In this document: positions 1-7,502 of the stretch, one piece after another
Numbering within the stretch: position 1 is the first letter of the stretch
Layout: each line of letters begins with the position of its first letter
From: Micromonospora violae
GTDB lineage: Bacteria > Actinomycetota > Actinomycetes > Mycobacteriales > Micromonosporaceae
Direction of reading: 5' to 3'
DNA length: 64,000 bases
Assembly: GCF_004217135.1 (NCBI RefSeq)
Contig: NZ_SHKK01000001.1
Location: forward strand, 3,782,001-3,846,000
Program-made: the position numbers and the translations under genes
Notes under the pieces: model-generated
Databases searched by the model: none
Seen by the model: the letters and a program-made list of their open reading frames with translations, nothing else
Told to the model about the DNA's origin: nothing

Positions 1-122
1 ACGGCGAGCGGGTCCACCACGTGCAGGTGCCGCTCACCCCGGCTCCCCCGCTTGTCGCCGGCCCGGCCGGAGAGCACGCGTTCCAGCTCCGACCAGGGCA
101 TCTTCGGGTTGTGAAAGCTCAT
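1..122 (-). CDS. dnaE2: Error-prone DNA polymerase III alpha subunit DnaE2 (N-terminus only, runs off the left edge)
   Basis: Only about 40 residues are inside the window. They begin with ATG at 122 and read MSFHNPKMPWSELERVL followed by a Gly/Arg-rich stretch, then HLHVVDPLA, which is the characteristic start of actinobacterial DnaE2. A GGAG motif lies seven bases ahead of the ATG. In this family DnaE2 is the catalytic translesion polymerase of the mutasome, working with ImuA' and ImuB, and these are the two genes immediately upstream on the same strand. A 26-bp hairpin separates it from imuB, so it may have its own promoter or be reached by readthrough. Confidence 0.9.
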   Translation of the reverse strand, partial: MSFHNPKMPWSELERVLSGRAGDKRGSRGERHLHVVDPLA

Positions 123-233
123 CCGGCCGCTCCGGCCGTGCTGCTCGGCCCGGTACTGCTCGGCCGAGGGACGCTGGGCGACCGGGTCGACGACGAACAC
201 GACGGCGGTCGCCCCGCCGACGGCGGGAGGTGC

Positions 234-287
234 GATGAGCGTGATGACTCACAGGCATCAAGATGTCTGTGAGTCATCACGCTCATC
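234..287. terminator. 26-bp stem hairpin between imuB and dnaE2
   Basis: The arms at 234-259 and 262-287 are complementary over 26 bases with one mismatch and a two-base AA loop. The inner part carries the word GATGTCTGTGAGTCATC (262-278), which recurs in the hairpin at 53930-53973 with the opposite arm order. The position after imuB suggests a terminator, although no U-run follows on either strand. Confidence 0.6.
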
Positions 288-347
288 AGGACATCTGCTC
301 CCCGGCCAGCGCGGAGCCAGCCGACGCCGGGCAGGGATCGACCTGAC

Positions 348-1952
348 TCAGTCATAGATCGCCTCCACCAACCACTGCCCCGACTCCACGGCCAGCAGCA
401 GGGCAGCACCGTCGGCCAGGCTGACCTGGAACCGGGCCCGGCGGCGGGCCTCGGCCGGCGCCCACCAGCGCTCGTCCACCGGCCACGGGCCGGCCCAGCC
501 CACGATCTCCGCTGGCTGACCGGTGCCGACCACCAGTCGGGCGGGCGCGGCGCTCACCGCCAACCGAGCGCTGATCACCACCGGCTCGCCAGCGGCGTCG
601 TGCACCGTCGCCGCGAGCGGGCTGGGCAGCACCACCGCCGGCGCGGGGGCCGGCAGCCGGCCCGGCCACGGCGGAGCGCCCTCACCTCGGCCGGTGGCCG
701 GATCGGCGCCAGCCGGCGGGCCGGGCCGGGCGGGGAGGCGTTCGTCGCCCCACGGCACCAGTCGCACCTGATCGGCCGGGGAGCGCCCACCACCGAGCAC
801 CGCGGTGACCACCGCTTCCGGCCCGAGGATGCCCTGCACCCGGCTCAACGCCCGGTGCGCGCGCTCCCGCTCCTCGCCGGTCTCCCCCCAGAGGCCGGCC
901 TGTAGACCGGCCTGGGCGATCACCCCGTCCGGGATCAGGCGCAACCGGATGATGCCGGCCGTCGGTCGCGTCGGTCGGGCACCGGCACGGCCGTTGCTGC
1001 CGGAGAGCCACCCGTCGAGCTGCCAGCGCACCCGGTCGGCGATGGCCGCCGCGGTGAGCAGGCCGTCGTGCCGCCACACCCGGTGCAGCTCCTGCCCGTG
1101 CTCGGTGACCGCCTCGATGCCCAGCCGGGTGCAGGCCAGCCCGTGCCCGGCCAGCCGCTCGTGCAGTTGCTCGGCCAGCGCCCGGGCCACGAACGCCGCC
1201 GCGTCGACCCGGTCGATCGGCTCGTCGTGCTCCGCCGTCACCGTCAGGTCGGCCGGCGGCTGCCGGACGGCGAGTGGGCGGTGGTCCCGCCCGGCGGCCA
1301 GTCGATGGGCCAACGCGCCGTCGAACCCGAACCGGGCCAACACGTCGCCGGCCGGCAGGGCGGCGAAGTCGCCGAGGGTTCGTACCCCCAACCGGCGCAG
1401 CAGGTCGGCCAACGCCGACCGGCCGAGCGCCTCGACCGGCAACCCGGCCAGGAACTCCGGTGTCCCGCCCGGTGCCACCACCCGGCCAGCCCGAGCGGCC
1501 AACCCGGCCGCGAACACCCCGTCGGCGATGCCGACCTGGCTCTCCACCAGGCACGACTGGGCCACGTGCTCGATGATCCGCTCGGCGGCCGCCTCCTCGC
1601 CGCCGAGGTAACGGCCCGGCCCCCGGGCGGCCACCGCGCAGGCGCCCGGACGGACCACCTCGACGCCGGCGACCAACTCCTCCACCGCGGCCACCACCGG
1701 CTCGAACGCCCGGGCGTCCCGGCCCGGGTCGTACTCCACGACGGTGAGCTGTGGGCAGCGACCCTGCGCCTCCCGCTTGCGCAGCCCTCGACGCACCCCC
1801 TCGGCGCGGGCCCGCTCGGAGCAGGCGACCACCCGGTTGGCGTGCAGCACGGCGACCGGGCCGGTCGCCGGCACCCCGTCGACGATCTCGGCGGCGAGCA
1901 CCGGCCAGTCCGGGCACCACAGCAGCAGAGTCCGTGCCGGTGTGCCGGTCAC
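348..1952 (-). CDS. imuB: ImuB, Y-family polymerase-like mutasome adaptor
   Basis: A 534-residue Y-family polymerase homologue. The N-terminus (LLLWCPDWPV) lacks the acidic DMDAFF-type metal-binding motif of active Y polymerases, which is the hallmark of ImuB. By family knowledge it therefore acts as a scaffold linking DnaE2 and ImuA' to the beta clamp. A QAGLW motif near residue 350 fits a clamp-binding peptide of the QxxLW type. The GTG start at 1952 overlaps the imuA' stop as GTGA, so the two are translationally coupled. The longer open frame extending upstream to 2333 is a shadow of imuA'. Confidence 0.9.
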   Translation of the reverse strand: MTGTPARTLLLWCPDWPVLAAEIVDGVPATGPVAVLHANRVVACSERARAEGVRRGLRKREAQGRCPQLTVVEYDPGRDARAFEPVVAAVEELVAGVEVVRPGACAVAARGPGRYLGGEEAAAERIIEHVAQSCLVESQVGIADGVFAAGLAARAGRVVAPGGTPEFLAGLPVEALGRSALADLLRRLGVRTLGDFAALPAGDVLARFGFDGALAHRLAAGRDHRPLAVRQPPADLTVTAEHDEPIDRVDAAAFVARALAEQLHERLAGHGLACTRLGIEAVTEHGQELHRVWRHDGLLTAAAIADRVRWQLDGWLSGSNGRAGARPTRPTAGIIRLRLIPDGVIAQAGLQAGLWGETGEERERAHRALSRVQGILGPEAVVTAVLGGGRSPADQVRLVPWGDERLPARPGPPAGADPATGRGEGAPPWPGRLPAPAPAVVLPSPLAATVHDAAGEPVVISARLAVSAAPARLVVGTGQPAEIVGWAGPWPVDERWWAPAEARRRARFQVSLADGAALLLAVESGQWLVEAIYD

Positions 1953-2674
1953 TCTCGACCGACCAGGGCGAGTGGCGCGGCCGACCGGCCCACGGGCGAC
2001 GGCAGCGTACGAGGGATCACCCGGGTCAGCTCGTCGCCCGGGAGCCAGACCTTGATCTCCTTGGGTCGGGCGGCCGCTCCGCGCCCGCGCGCCGAGACGG
2101 TGATCTCCCGGCGACGCAACCGCCCCCGGCCCCGCCCGAGCCCCTCCCAGACCCCACGGACCACCTGCAGCGTCACGTCCGCGCCGTCCCACCGCCCGTA
2201 CGGGACGAGCACGCTGCCGCGCTGCCGGGCCCGGGCGGCCAACCGGGTCGCGACCGAGGCGGAGACCGTCGCCGGCACGGTGGTGACCACGACGTCCACC
2301 CCGTCGATCAGCGCGGCGACCACGGTGGCCCACTCGGGGCCGGGATTCGGCACCAGGGCCAGCCGGTCCAGGGCGATGCCCAGCTCAGCGGCGGCGCCCG
2401 CGCCGAATGTCGGCACCCCGACCACGGCGCACCACGAGCCGGCCCGGGACGCCTCGGCGAGCAGGGCCAGCATCAGCGAGGTGCCGCCGCTGCGGCGGGG
2501 CTGGCCGGCGGCGACAGCGATGGTGCTGCCCCGCCGCAGGCCCCGGTTGGGTAGCAGACCGGTCAGCTCGGGCACCACCGGCAGCACCCGGTGGCCACCG
2601 ACCGGGTCGGGTGCGCTCGCCGGGCGCACCAGATCGGCCAGCGCGGCGGAACCGACCACCATGCGGCCCGCCAT
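1949..2674 (-). CDS. imuA': ImuA', RecA-like mutasome accessory protein
   Basis: A 241-residue protein with a RecA-like core. The segment GSTIAVAAGQPRRSGGTS is a degenerate Walker A loop, and a hydrophobic strand ending in VDVVVTTVPA follows later. Its place immediately before imuB and dnaE2, with a four-base stop/start overlap to imuB, identifies it as the actinobacterial ImuA' partner. ATG 2674 is preferred because GGGGAG lies nine bases upstream. ATG 2662 is an alternative. Expression is expected under SOS control, either from the boxes near 3.55 kb or from a promoter I cannot see in the short gap after the HEPN gene. Confidence 0.85.
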   Translation of the reverse strand: MAGRMVVGSAALADLVRPASAPDPVGGHRVLPVVPELTGLLPNRGLRRGSTIAVAAGQPRRSGGTSLMLALLAEASRAGSWCAVVGVPTFGAGAAAELGIALDRLALVPNPGPEWATVVAALIDGVDVVVTTVPATVSASVATRLAARARQRGSVLVPYGRWDGADVTLQVVRGVWEGLGRGRGRLRRREITVSARGRGAAARPKEIKVWLPGDELTRVIPRTLPSPVGRSAAPLALVGRE

Positions 2675-2720
2675 TGGACCAACTCCCCCGTCGTTGCTGT
2701 GGATCAGATCAGGACCGGCA

Positions 2721-2773
2721 CGCCGTGCCACCGGCCGCCCGGCTCCCCCCGCGGGGCGGCCGGTGGCACGGCG
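2721..2773. terminator. Perfect 20-bp GC-rich hairpin between the HEPN gene and imuA'
   Basis: The arms 2721-2740 and 2754-2773 are perfectly complementary over 20 bases around a 13-base loop. The structure sits directly after the HEPN stop codon. It could terminate or attenuate transcription before imuA', or stabilise the 3' end of a processed message. There is no U-tract. Confidence 0.55.
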
Positions 2774-2776
2774 GGA

Positions 2777-3226
2777 TCAGGCGGCGAGGCCGTCCAGGGC
2801 CGGTTGGTGGGCCACGCCGAGCGCGGTCTCCACCACCGTGACGAACTGTTCGGCAGCGCGGAGCAGATCGTCGGCCTCCCGGGCGCTGACCACCCGGGGA
2901 ATGCCGGCCTCGGCGGCGGCGCGCTTGCCGGCCCCCGCGGCGAAGAACCGGGACCACTCGTCGAGCTCCGGAGCGACGGCGCAGAGCAGGACCCAGACGC
3001 TGGTGATCCGGTTGCGACGACTCGGCGCGGGTCGGGCCCGGGCGGCGAGCAGGGCCGCCGCCGCGCGCAGAGCGGCCAGGTGGGCGGCCGCGTAACGCAG
3101 GCCGTCAGGTCGGGTCTGGTCGGCCTCGACCAGCCCACGGCGGGCCAACGTGAGGAGCTGGGCGGGGGTGCGGTGCGGCAGCACGTGCGCCGGCACCGTC
3201 GGTGCCTGAGCCGGGTTGGTCGGCAT
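2777..3226 (-). CDS. SAV_6107-type HEPN domain protein
   Basis: A 149-residue all-helical protein with the RRGLVEADQTRPDGLRYAAAH region and long Ala-rich helices. It resembles the HEPN family named after Streptomyces SAV_6107, which is found next to imuA'/imuB in many actinobacteria. HEPN proteins are often RNA-binding or RNA-cleaving, but I do not see a clear Rx4-6H catalytic motif, so no activity is claimed. The ATG at 3226 has an excellent GGAGGAGAG site. It is the first gene after the two SOS boxes and is followed by a 20-bp hairpin, so it probably belongs to the DNA-damage regulon. Confidence 0.7.
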   Translation of the reverse strand: MPTNPAQAPTVPAHVLPHRTPAQLLTLARRGLVEADQTRPDGLRYAAAHLAALRAAAALLAARARPAPSRRNRITSVWVLLCAVAPELDEWSRFFAAGAGKRAAAEAGIPRVVSAREADDLLRAAEQFVTVVETALGVAHQPALDGLAA

Positions 3227-3326
3227 GGATGTCTCTCCTCCACGTGGCCGAGACGTCACTGTGGCGGCTGGTGCCGCCGACGAGACGCCGAGGTCGGGTG
3301 GTGCGGAGGAAGACGCACCGGGTGTG

Positions 3327-3420
3327 GCCGGCCGGGTGTGGATGCTTCCCCACACCACACCCGGCCGGCGGACCGGCGGGTGCGTCGCCCGCCGCCCGGG
3401 GGTCGTGGGCGGCGGGCGAC
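3327..3420. other. Two consecutive hairpins in the leader of the SOS-controlled transcript
   Basis: Hairpin one pairs 3327-3341 with 3355-3369 (15 bp). Hairpin two pairs 3384-3397 with 3407-3420 (14 bp). Both lie between the SOS boxes and the HEPN start codon, so a leftward transcript would have to pass them. They may act as an attenuator or as back-to-back terminators. Confidence 0.5.
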
Positions 3421-3527
3421 GCTCCTGCCTGTTGGGACCAGGCTCGCGACTGCCCGGAAACCCAGGTGCGGCCCGCGGAGCCGCACCGGCCGGAGGTGAC
3501 GCCGCGAAACGTCGCGCTCCGGCTGGT

Positions 3528-3543
3528 TGGAACGAACGTTCGA
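3528..3543. promoter_or_regulatory. LexA (SOS) box 1
   Basis: TGGAAC-GAAC-GTTCGA matches the actinobacterial LexA consensus TCGAAC-N4-GTTCGA at 11 of 12 fixed positions. It lies 21 bp centre-to-centre from a second box and upstream of the HEPN-imuA'-imuB-dnaE2 genes. Confidence 0.75.
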
Positions 3544-3548
3544 GGCAA

Positions 3549-3564
3549 TCGAACACTCGTTCTA
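3549..3564. promoter_or_regulatory. LexA (SOS) box 2
   Basis: TCGAAC-ACTC-GTTCTA matches TCGAAC-N4-GTTCGA at 11 of 12 fixed positions. The tandem arrangement with box 1 suggests strong repression of the leftward mutasome transcript. It could also affect the divergent ybaK promoter. Confidence 0.8.
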
Positions 3565-3670
3565 ACTGCTGCTGACAGTACACCTCCCCTCCGACGAAAA
3601 TGCAACGTGTGACGCGCTGAGCGTGCCGGCCGGGTGAACCCCCACCGGAAAAACCGGGGAGAATGACGAC

Positions 3671-4159
3671 ATGCAGCCACACCCGAACGTACGAGCGGTG
3701 CAGGACGCGCTCACCGCCGCCGGCACGCTCGACGGCGCCGGTGAGCCCAGCACGGTCCGTCTGCTGCCCGACGCGGTGCACACCGCTGCGGCGGCCGCCG
3801 AGGCGCTCGACGTCGAGGTCGGCCAGATCGCCAACTCCCTGATCTTCGACGCGGACGACACGCCGCTGCTCGTCCTCACCTCCGGCGCGCACCGGGTCGA
3901 CACCGCCGGCCTGGCGGCATCGATCGGCGTCACCCACCTGCGCCGGGCCACCCCGGAGTTCGTCCGGGCCCACACCGGGCAGCCGATCGGCGGAGTCGCC
4001 CCACTCGGGCACCCGCACCCACTACGCACCCTGGTGGACACGGCGCTGGCGGCGTACCCGGAGATCTGGGCCGCGGGGGGCGTACCCCAGGCGGTCTTCC
4101 CGACCACCTACGCCGAGCTGCTGCGGGTCACCACCGGCACCCCCGCCGAGGTGGCGTGA
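3671..4159 (+). CDS. YbaK/ProX-type aminoacyl-tRNA deacylase
   Basis: A 162-residue YbaK/EbsC-family protein. The family hydrolyses mischarged tRNAs such as Cys-tRNA-Pro in trans. The sequence shows the family core: ANSLIFDADD, LVLTSGAHRVD, the GQPIGGVAPLGH segment and a terminal FPTTYAELLRVT strand. It opens the rightward operon: its stop overlaps the GTG of the next gene. The link between an editing enzyme and carotenoid genes is positional only, since no pathway connection is known to me. Confidence 0.85.
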   Translation: MQPHPNVRAVQDALTAAGTLDGAGEPSTVRLLPDAVHTAAAAAEALDVEVGQIANSLIFDADDTPLLVLTSGAHRVDTAGLAASIGVTHLRRATPEFVRAHTGQPIGGVAPLGHPHPLRTLVDTALAAYPEIWAAGGVPQAVFPTTYAELLRVTTGTPAEVA

Positions 4160-4944
4160 GCGAGCGGACCAGCACCGACGCGCCAGCGCCGCCGTCAGAC
4201 GGAGGCGTGAGCCCGGCGCCGGAACTGGTCACGCTGCACGTGTGGCGGACCTCCCGCGGCGCGCTGCCCCGGGCCCTGACCCGGATGGCGCTGGATCCAC
4301 GCCGGTTGCGTGCCCTCCCGGGCGCCCGGTTCGGCAAGCTGCTGGGCACCGGGACCGGCACCGACTTCGGGCCAGGGGACGCCGACCTGACCCGGTGGGC
4401 GGCGCTGACCGCCTGGGACTCCCCCGCCGCGGCCGCCGATTTCGACGACTCGCCGGTCGGTCGGGCCTGGGCGCGCATCGCCCAGGCCCGGGCCCGGATC
4501 GACCTGCGCCCGTTGACCAGCCGGGGCGAGTGGTCCGGCCAGCGGCCGTTCGGCGACCCGTCGGGCGGCCGGGTCACCGGCCCGGTGCTGGCACTGACCC
4601 GGGCTCGGCTGCGAGCCCGCCGGGCCGCCACCTTCTGGCGGGCGATCCCGCCGGTGGCCGCCGCCCTGCGCGACGCGCCCGGGCTGCTGGCCCGGTTCGG
4701 GATCGGCGAGGCACCGTTGGGCTGGCAGGGCACGGTGAGCGTGTGGCGCGACCCGACGGACCTGGTGGCGTTCGCGTACCGTCACCCGGAGCATCGGGCG
4801 GCGATCATGCGAACCCCCACCGCGGGCTGGTACGCCGAGGAACTGTTCGCCCGGTTCGAGGTGCGCGACGTGGTCGGCGACCGGTCGGTGCTCGGGTGGG
4901 TCGCCGACGGCGGCCCGGAAACGGTGAAGGGTGGACGGGCATGA
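4156..4944 (+). CDS. Spheroidene monooxygenase (CrtA)-like protein
   Basis: A 262-residue protein resembling the CrtA family of carotenoid monooxygenases, which oxidise the end of acyclic carotenoids. Supporting segments are LVTLHVWRTSRGALPRAL near the N-terminus, KLLGTGTGTDF, and the SVWRDPTDLVAFAYRHPEH region typical of these heme-type proteins. The GTG start overlaps the ybaK stop (GTGA) and the stop overlaps the next ATG (ATGA). Setting within a CruF/glycosyltransferase/desaturase operon supports a role in carotenoid tailoring. The exact substrate is not deducible. Confidence 0.75.
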   Translation: MSERTSTDAPAPPSDGGVSPAPELVTLHVWRTSRGALPRALTRMALDPRRLRALPGARFGKLLGTGTGTDFGPGDADLTRWAALTAWDSPAAAADFDDSPVGRAWARIAQARARIDLRPLTSRGEWSGQRPFGDPSGGRVTGPVLALTRARLRARRAATFWRAIPPVAAALRDAPGLLARFGIGEAPLGWQGTVSVWRDPTDLVAFAYRHPEHRAAIMRTPTAGWYAEELFARFEVRDVVGDRSVLGWVADGGPETVKGGRA

Positions 4945-5492
4945 GGTTGGTGCGCTGGACGCCGGACGATCTCGTTCGGCGGCTGGACGACGTGGTGGCC
5001 GTCTACGGCGAGGCGATGGGATACCGCACCGACCTGCTGGAGGCCCGGCGCGGTTACATCGCCACCCACGTTCGCCGGCCGGGTTTCCGGGCGGTCGCCA
5101 GCCTGACCAGCGAGGGTCACCTCGCCGGCTTCGGTTACGGCTACCTGGGCGCCTCCGGTCAGTGGTGGCACGACCAGGTGCACCGCGCGCTGGACGCCCC
5201 GACCCGCACGCGCTGGCTCCCCCACTGCTTCGAGGTGGTCGAGCTGCACGTCCGGCCACCGGCGCAGGGGCACGGCCTGGGCACCGGTCAGCTGCGCGCG
5301 CTGCTCGGCATGGCCGAGGGCGACACCACGCTGCTGTCCACCCCGGAGGCCGACGAGCAGACCTCGCGGGCCTGGCGGTTGTACCGGCGGTTCGGCTTCG
5401 TCGACGTGCTGCGCAACTTCCACTTCCCCGGCGACGAGCGGCCGTTCGGTGTGCTCGGTCGGGATCTGCCGCTCGAGCCACCGACGTCATGA
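4941..5492 (+). CDS. GNAT-family N-acetyltransferase
   Basis: A 183-residue GNAT protein. The acyl-CoA binding motif is visible as VRPPAQGHGLGTGQL (Q/RxxGxG/A) around residues 110-124, followed by the C-terminal YRRFGFVDV element found in many GNATs. It overlaps both neighbours by four bases (ATGA). Its substrate cannot be read from the sequence. Given the operon it might acylate a carotenoid glycoside, but GNATs usually act on amines, so this is only a suggestion. Confidence 0.75.
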   Translation: MRLVRWTPDDLVRRLDDVVAVYGEAMGYRTDLLEARRGYIATHVRRPGFRAVASLTSEGHLAGFGYGYLGASGQWWHDQVHRALDAPTRTRWLPHCFEVVELHVRPPAQGHGLGTGQLRALLGMAEGDTTLLSTPEADEQTSRAWRLYRRFGFVDVLRNFHFPGDERPFGVLGRDLPLEPPTS

Positions 5493-6367
5493 CCCGGCGG
5501 ATCTCCTGGACGCTGCTCGCCGTCCTGGTGCTCGCCCAGATCTGCTACCCACTCACCACCGGCGCCACCCGGGCCGGGCTCACCGTGGCCACCGTCGTCC
5601 TCGGCTGGCTGCTCTCCGTCGGCCACGCGCTGCTCAGCCGAGGCCCACGGGTGGCGGCGGCGCTGGTCGCGGTGGCCACCGGCGGCGGGTTCGCGATCGA
5701 GGCTATCGGAGTGGCCACCGGAGTGCCGTTCGGCAGCTACGACTACTCCGGAGAGCTGGGTCCCAAGCTGGCCGGCGTACCACTGATCATTCCGCTGGCC
5801 TGGACCTGGATGGCCTGGCCGGCCTGGCTGGCGGCGGTCCGACTGACCGGCGGCGACGCCGCGCCGGCCGACGGCAACGGGCGGACAGCCGACGGCAGCG
5901 CGTCGACGGTGGGCCGATGGATGGGGCGGATCGCGCTGGCCACCGTGGGGTTGGCCGCCTGGGACCTCTTCCTCGACCCGCAGATGGTGGCCGAGGGCTA
6001 CTGGGTCTGGCGTGACGCCACCCCGGCCCTGCCCGGCCTGGCCGGCATCCCGGTCAGCAACTACCTGGGCTGGCTGCTCTTCGCGGTGCTGCTGATGAGC
6101 GCGCTGCGCCCACTGGCCGGGCCGGCCGCCGAGCGCACCGGTCGGCGGGACCACCCCATGGTCGCGCTCTACCTGTGGACGTACTTCTCCAGCATCCTGG
6201 CCCACGCCGTCTTCCTCGACCTGCCCGCCTCCGCGCTCTGGGGCGCCGCCGGCATGTCGGTGACCGCCGTACCCCTGGCGGTGACCCTGCTCCGCGCCCG
6301 GCACAACCGCCACCTGCGGCCGGTGAGCCACCAGCCACACCGGCCCGGCGTCGACGCGACCCGATGA
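5489..6367 (+). CDS. cruF: CruF-type carotenoid 1',2'-hydratase (carotenoid biosynthesis membrane protein)
   Basis: A 292-residue polytopic membrane protein of the DUF422/CruF family, with roughly seven hydrophobic segments and the conserved GVPFGSYDYSGELGPKLAGVP motif near residues 75-95. CruF hydrates the psi end of acyclic or monocyclic carotenoids to create a 1'-hydroxyl that is then glycosylated. Both neighbours are coupled by ATGA overlaps. The following glycosyltransferase and desaturase match the cruF-cruG-crtD logic known for sioxanthin-like pigments of Micromonosporaceae. Confidence 0.85.
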   Translation: MTRRISWTLLAVLVLAQICYPLTTGATRAGLTVATVVLGWLLSVGHALLSRGPRVAAALVAVATGGGFAIEAIGVATGVPFGSYDYSGELGPKLAGVPLIIPLAWTWMAWPAWLAAVRLTGGDAAPADGNGRTADGSASTVGRWMGRIALATVGLAAWDLFLDPQMVAEGYWVWRDATPALPGLAGIPVSNYLGWLLFAVLLMSALRPLAGPAAERTGRRDHPMVALYLWTYFSSILAHAVFLDLPASALWGAAGMSVTAVPLAVTLLRARHNRHLRPVSHQPHRPGVDATR

Positions 6368-7491
6368 CCGTCCTGCTCGCCCTGCTGATCGCCGTCGCCG
6401 CGTTGACCGGGCACACCTGGCTCAACGCCACCCGGTGGCTGCGTCGGCCCACCGACCGGCCCGACGACGTCGACGAACCGGTCACCGTGCTGCTGCCGCT
6501 GCGCGACGAAGCCACCCGGGTCACGCCCTGCCTGCGCGCCCTGCTCGCCCAGCGCGGCGTACCCGGGCTACGCGTCGTGGTCCTCGACGACGGGTCCACC
6601 GACGGCACCGCCGACGTGGTCCGCGCGGTGGCCGACGACGACCCCCGGGTCACGCTGCTCACCGGGGTCGCCCCACCGCCGGGCTGGCTGGGCAAGCCGC
6701 ACGCCTGCTGGCAGCTGGCCACCCGGGCCGACCCGGACGCCACCGCGCTGGTCTTCGTCGACGCCGACGTGGTGCTCGCCCCGCAGGCCGTGGCCGCGGC
6801 CGTCACCGAGTTACGCGCCGCCCGGGTGACGCTGCTGTCGCCGTACCCCCGGATCGTGGTGGCGACGGCGGCCGACCGGTTGGTGCAGCCGCTGTTGCAG
6901 TGGCTCTGGCTGACCTTCCTGCCGCTGCGTGCGATGGAGCGCTCGCCGCGGCCGTCGCTGGCCGCGGCGGGCGGGCAGTTCCTGGTGGTGGACCGGGCCG
7001 GCTACACCGCCGCCGGCGGGCACGCCGCGGTCGCCGACAAGATCCTGGAGGACGTCGAGCTGGCCCGGGCGGTCAAGCGGGCCGGTGGGCGGATCGCCCT
7101 GGCCGACGGCTCCCGGCTGGCCACCTGCCGGATGTACGACGACTGGCCGCAACTGCGCGACGGGTACTCGAAGTCGCTCTGGGCGTCGTTCGGCCACCCG
7201 GGCGCGGCGGCGGCCGTGGTCGCGGCGCTGCTGCTGCTCTACACCGCCCCACCGCTGATCGCGCTCGCGGGTACGGCGGTGGGCGCGCCGTGGGTGGCCG
7301 CCGTCGGCCTGACCGGCTACCTGCTCGGGGTGCTCGGGCGGGTGCTCACCGCCCGCGCGACCGGCGGCCGGTGGTGGCCCGACGCGCTCGCACACCCCGT
7401 GTCGGTCGTGGTCCTCGGTTGGCTGACCCTGCGGTCGTACCATCTGCGAAAGCGACGCCGCCTGACCTGGCGGGGCCGCCTGGTCAGCTAG
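6364..7491 (+). CDS. GT2-family glycosyltransferase, probable carotenoid glycosyltransferase (CruG-like)
   Basis: A 375-residue membrane-anchored family 2 glycosyltransferase. It has an N-terminal hydrophobic helix, then [23 protein letters not shown], the DxD motif in VFVDADVV, and LEDVELA as the acidic acceptor-binding motif. Two or three C-terminal hydrophobic helices follow. The start overlaps the cruF stop (ATGA). By context it should add a sugar to the hydroxylated carotenoid end made by CruF. Confidence 0.8.
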   Translation: MTVLLALLIAVAALTGHTWLNATRWLRRPTDRPDDVDEPVTVLLPLRDEATRVTPCLRALLAQRGVPGLRVVVLDDGSTDGTADVVRAVADDDPRVTLLTGVAPPPGWLGKPHACWQLATRADPDATALVFVDADVVLAPQAVAAAVTELRAARVTLLSPYPRIVVATAADRLVQPLLQWLWLTFLPLRAMERSPRPSLAAAGGQFLVVDRAGYTAAGGHAAVADKILEDVELARAVKRAGGRIALADGSRLATCRMYDDWPQLRDGYSKSLWASFGHPGAAAAVVAALLLLYTAPPLIALAGTAVGAPWVAAVGLTGYLLGVLGRVLTARATGGRWWPDALAHPVSVVVLGWLTLRSYHLRKRRRLTWRGRLVS

Positions 7492-7502
7492 GAGGACGCG
7501 GC

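Larger units (their letters stand above)
3227..3670. other. Intergenic control region between the HEPN gene and ybaK
   Basis: This 444-bp gene-free stretch holds two tandem SOS boxes (3528-3543, 3549-3564) and two strong hairpins (3327-3369 and 3384-3420). The hairpins would lie in the roughly 300-base leader of a leftward SOS transcript. The side facing ybaK, after 3565, is comparatively AT-rich and probably holds the rightward promoter. I see no credible small gene in it. Confidence 0.6.

Noticed and set aside
1068..3095. A long rightward open frame of 675 codons across imuB, imuA' and the HEPN gene
   Set aside because: It is antisense to three genes with clear family motifs and is Arg/Pro/Gly-rich low-complexity sequence, typical of GC-rich shadow frames.
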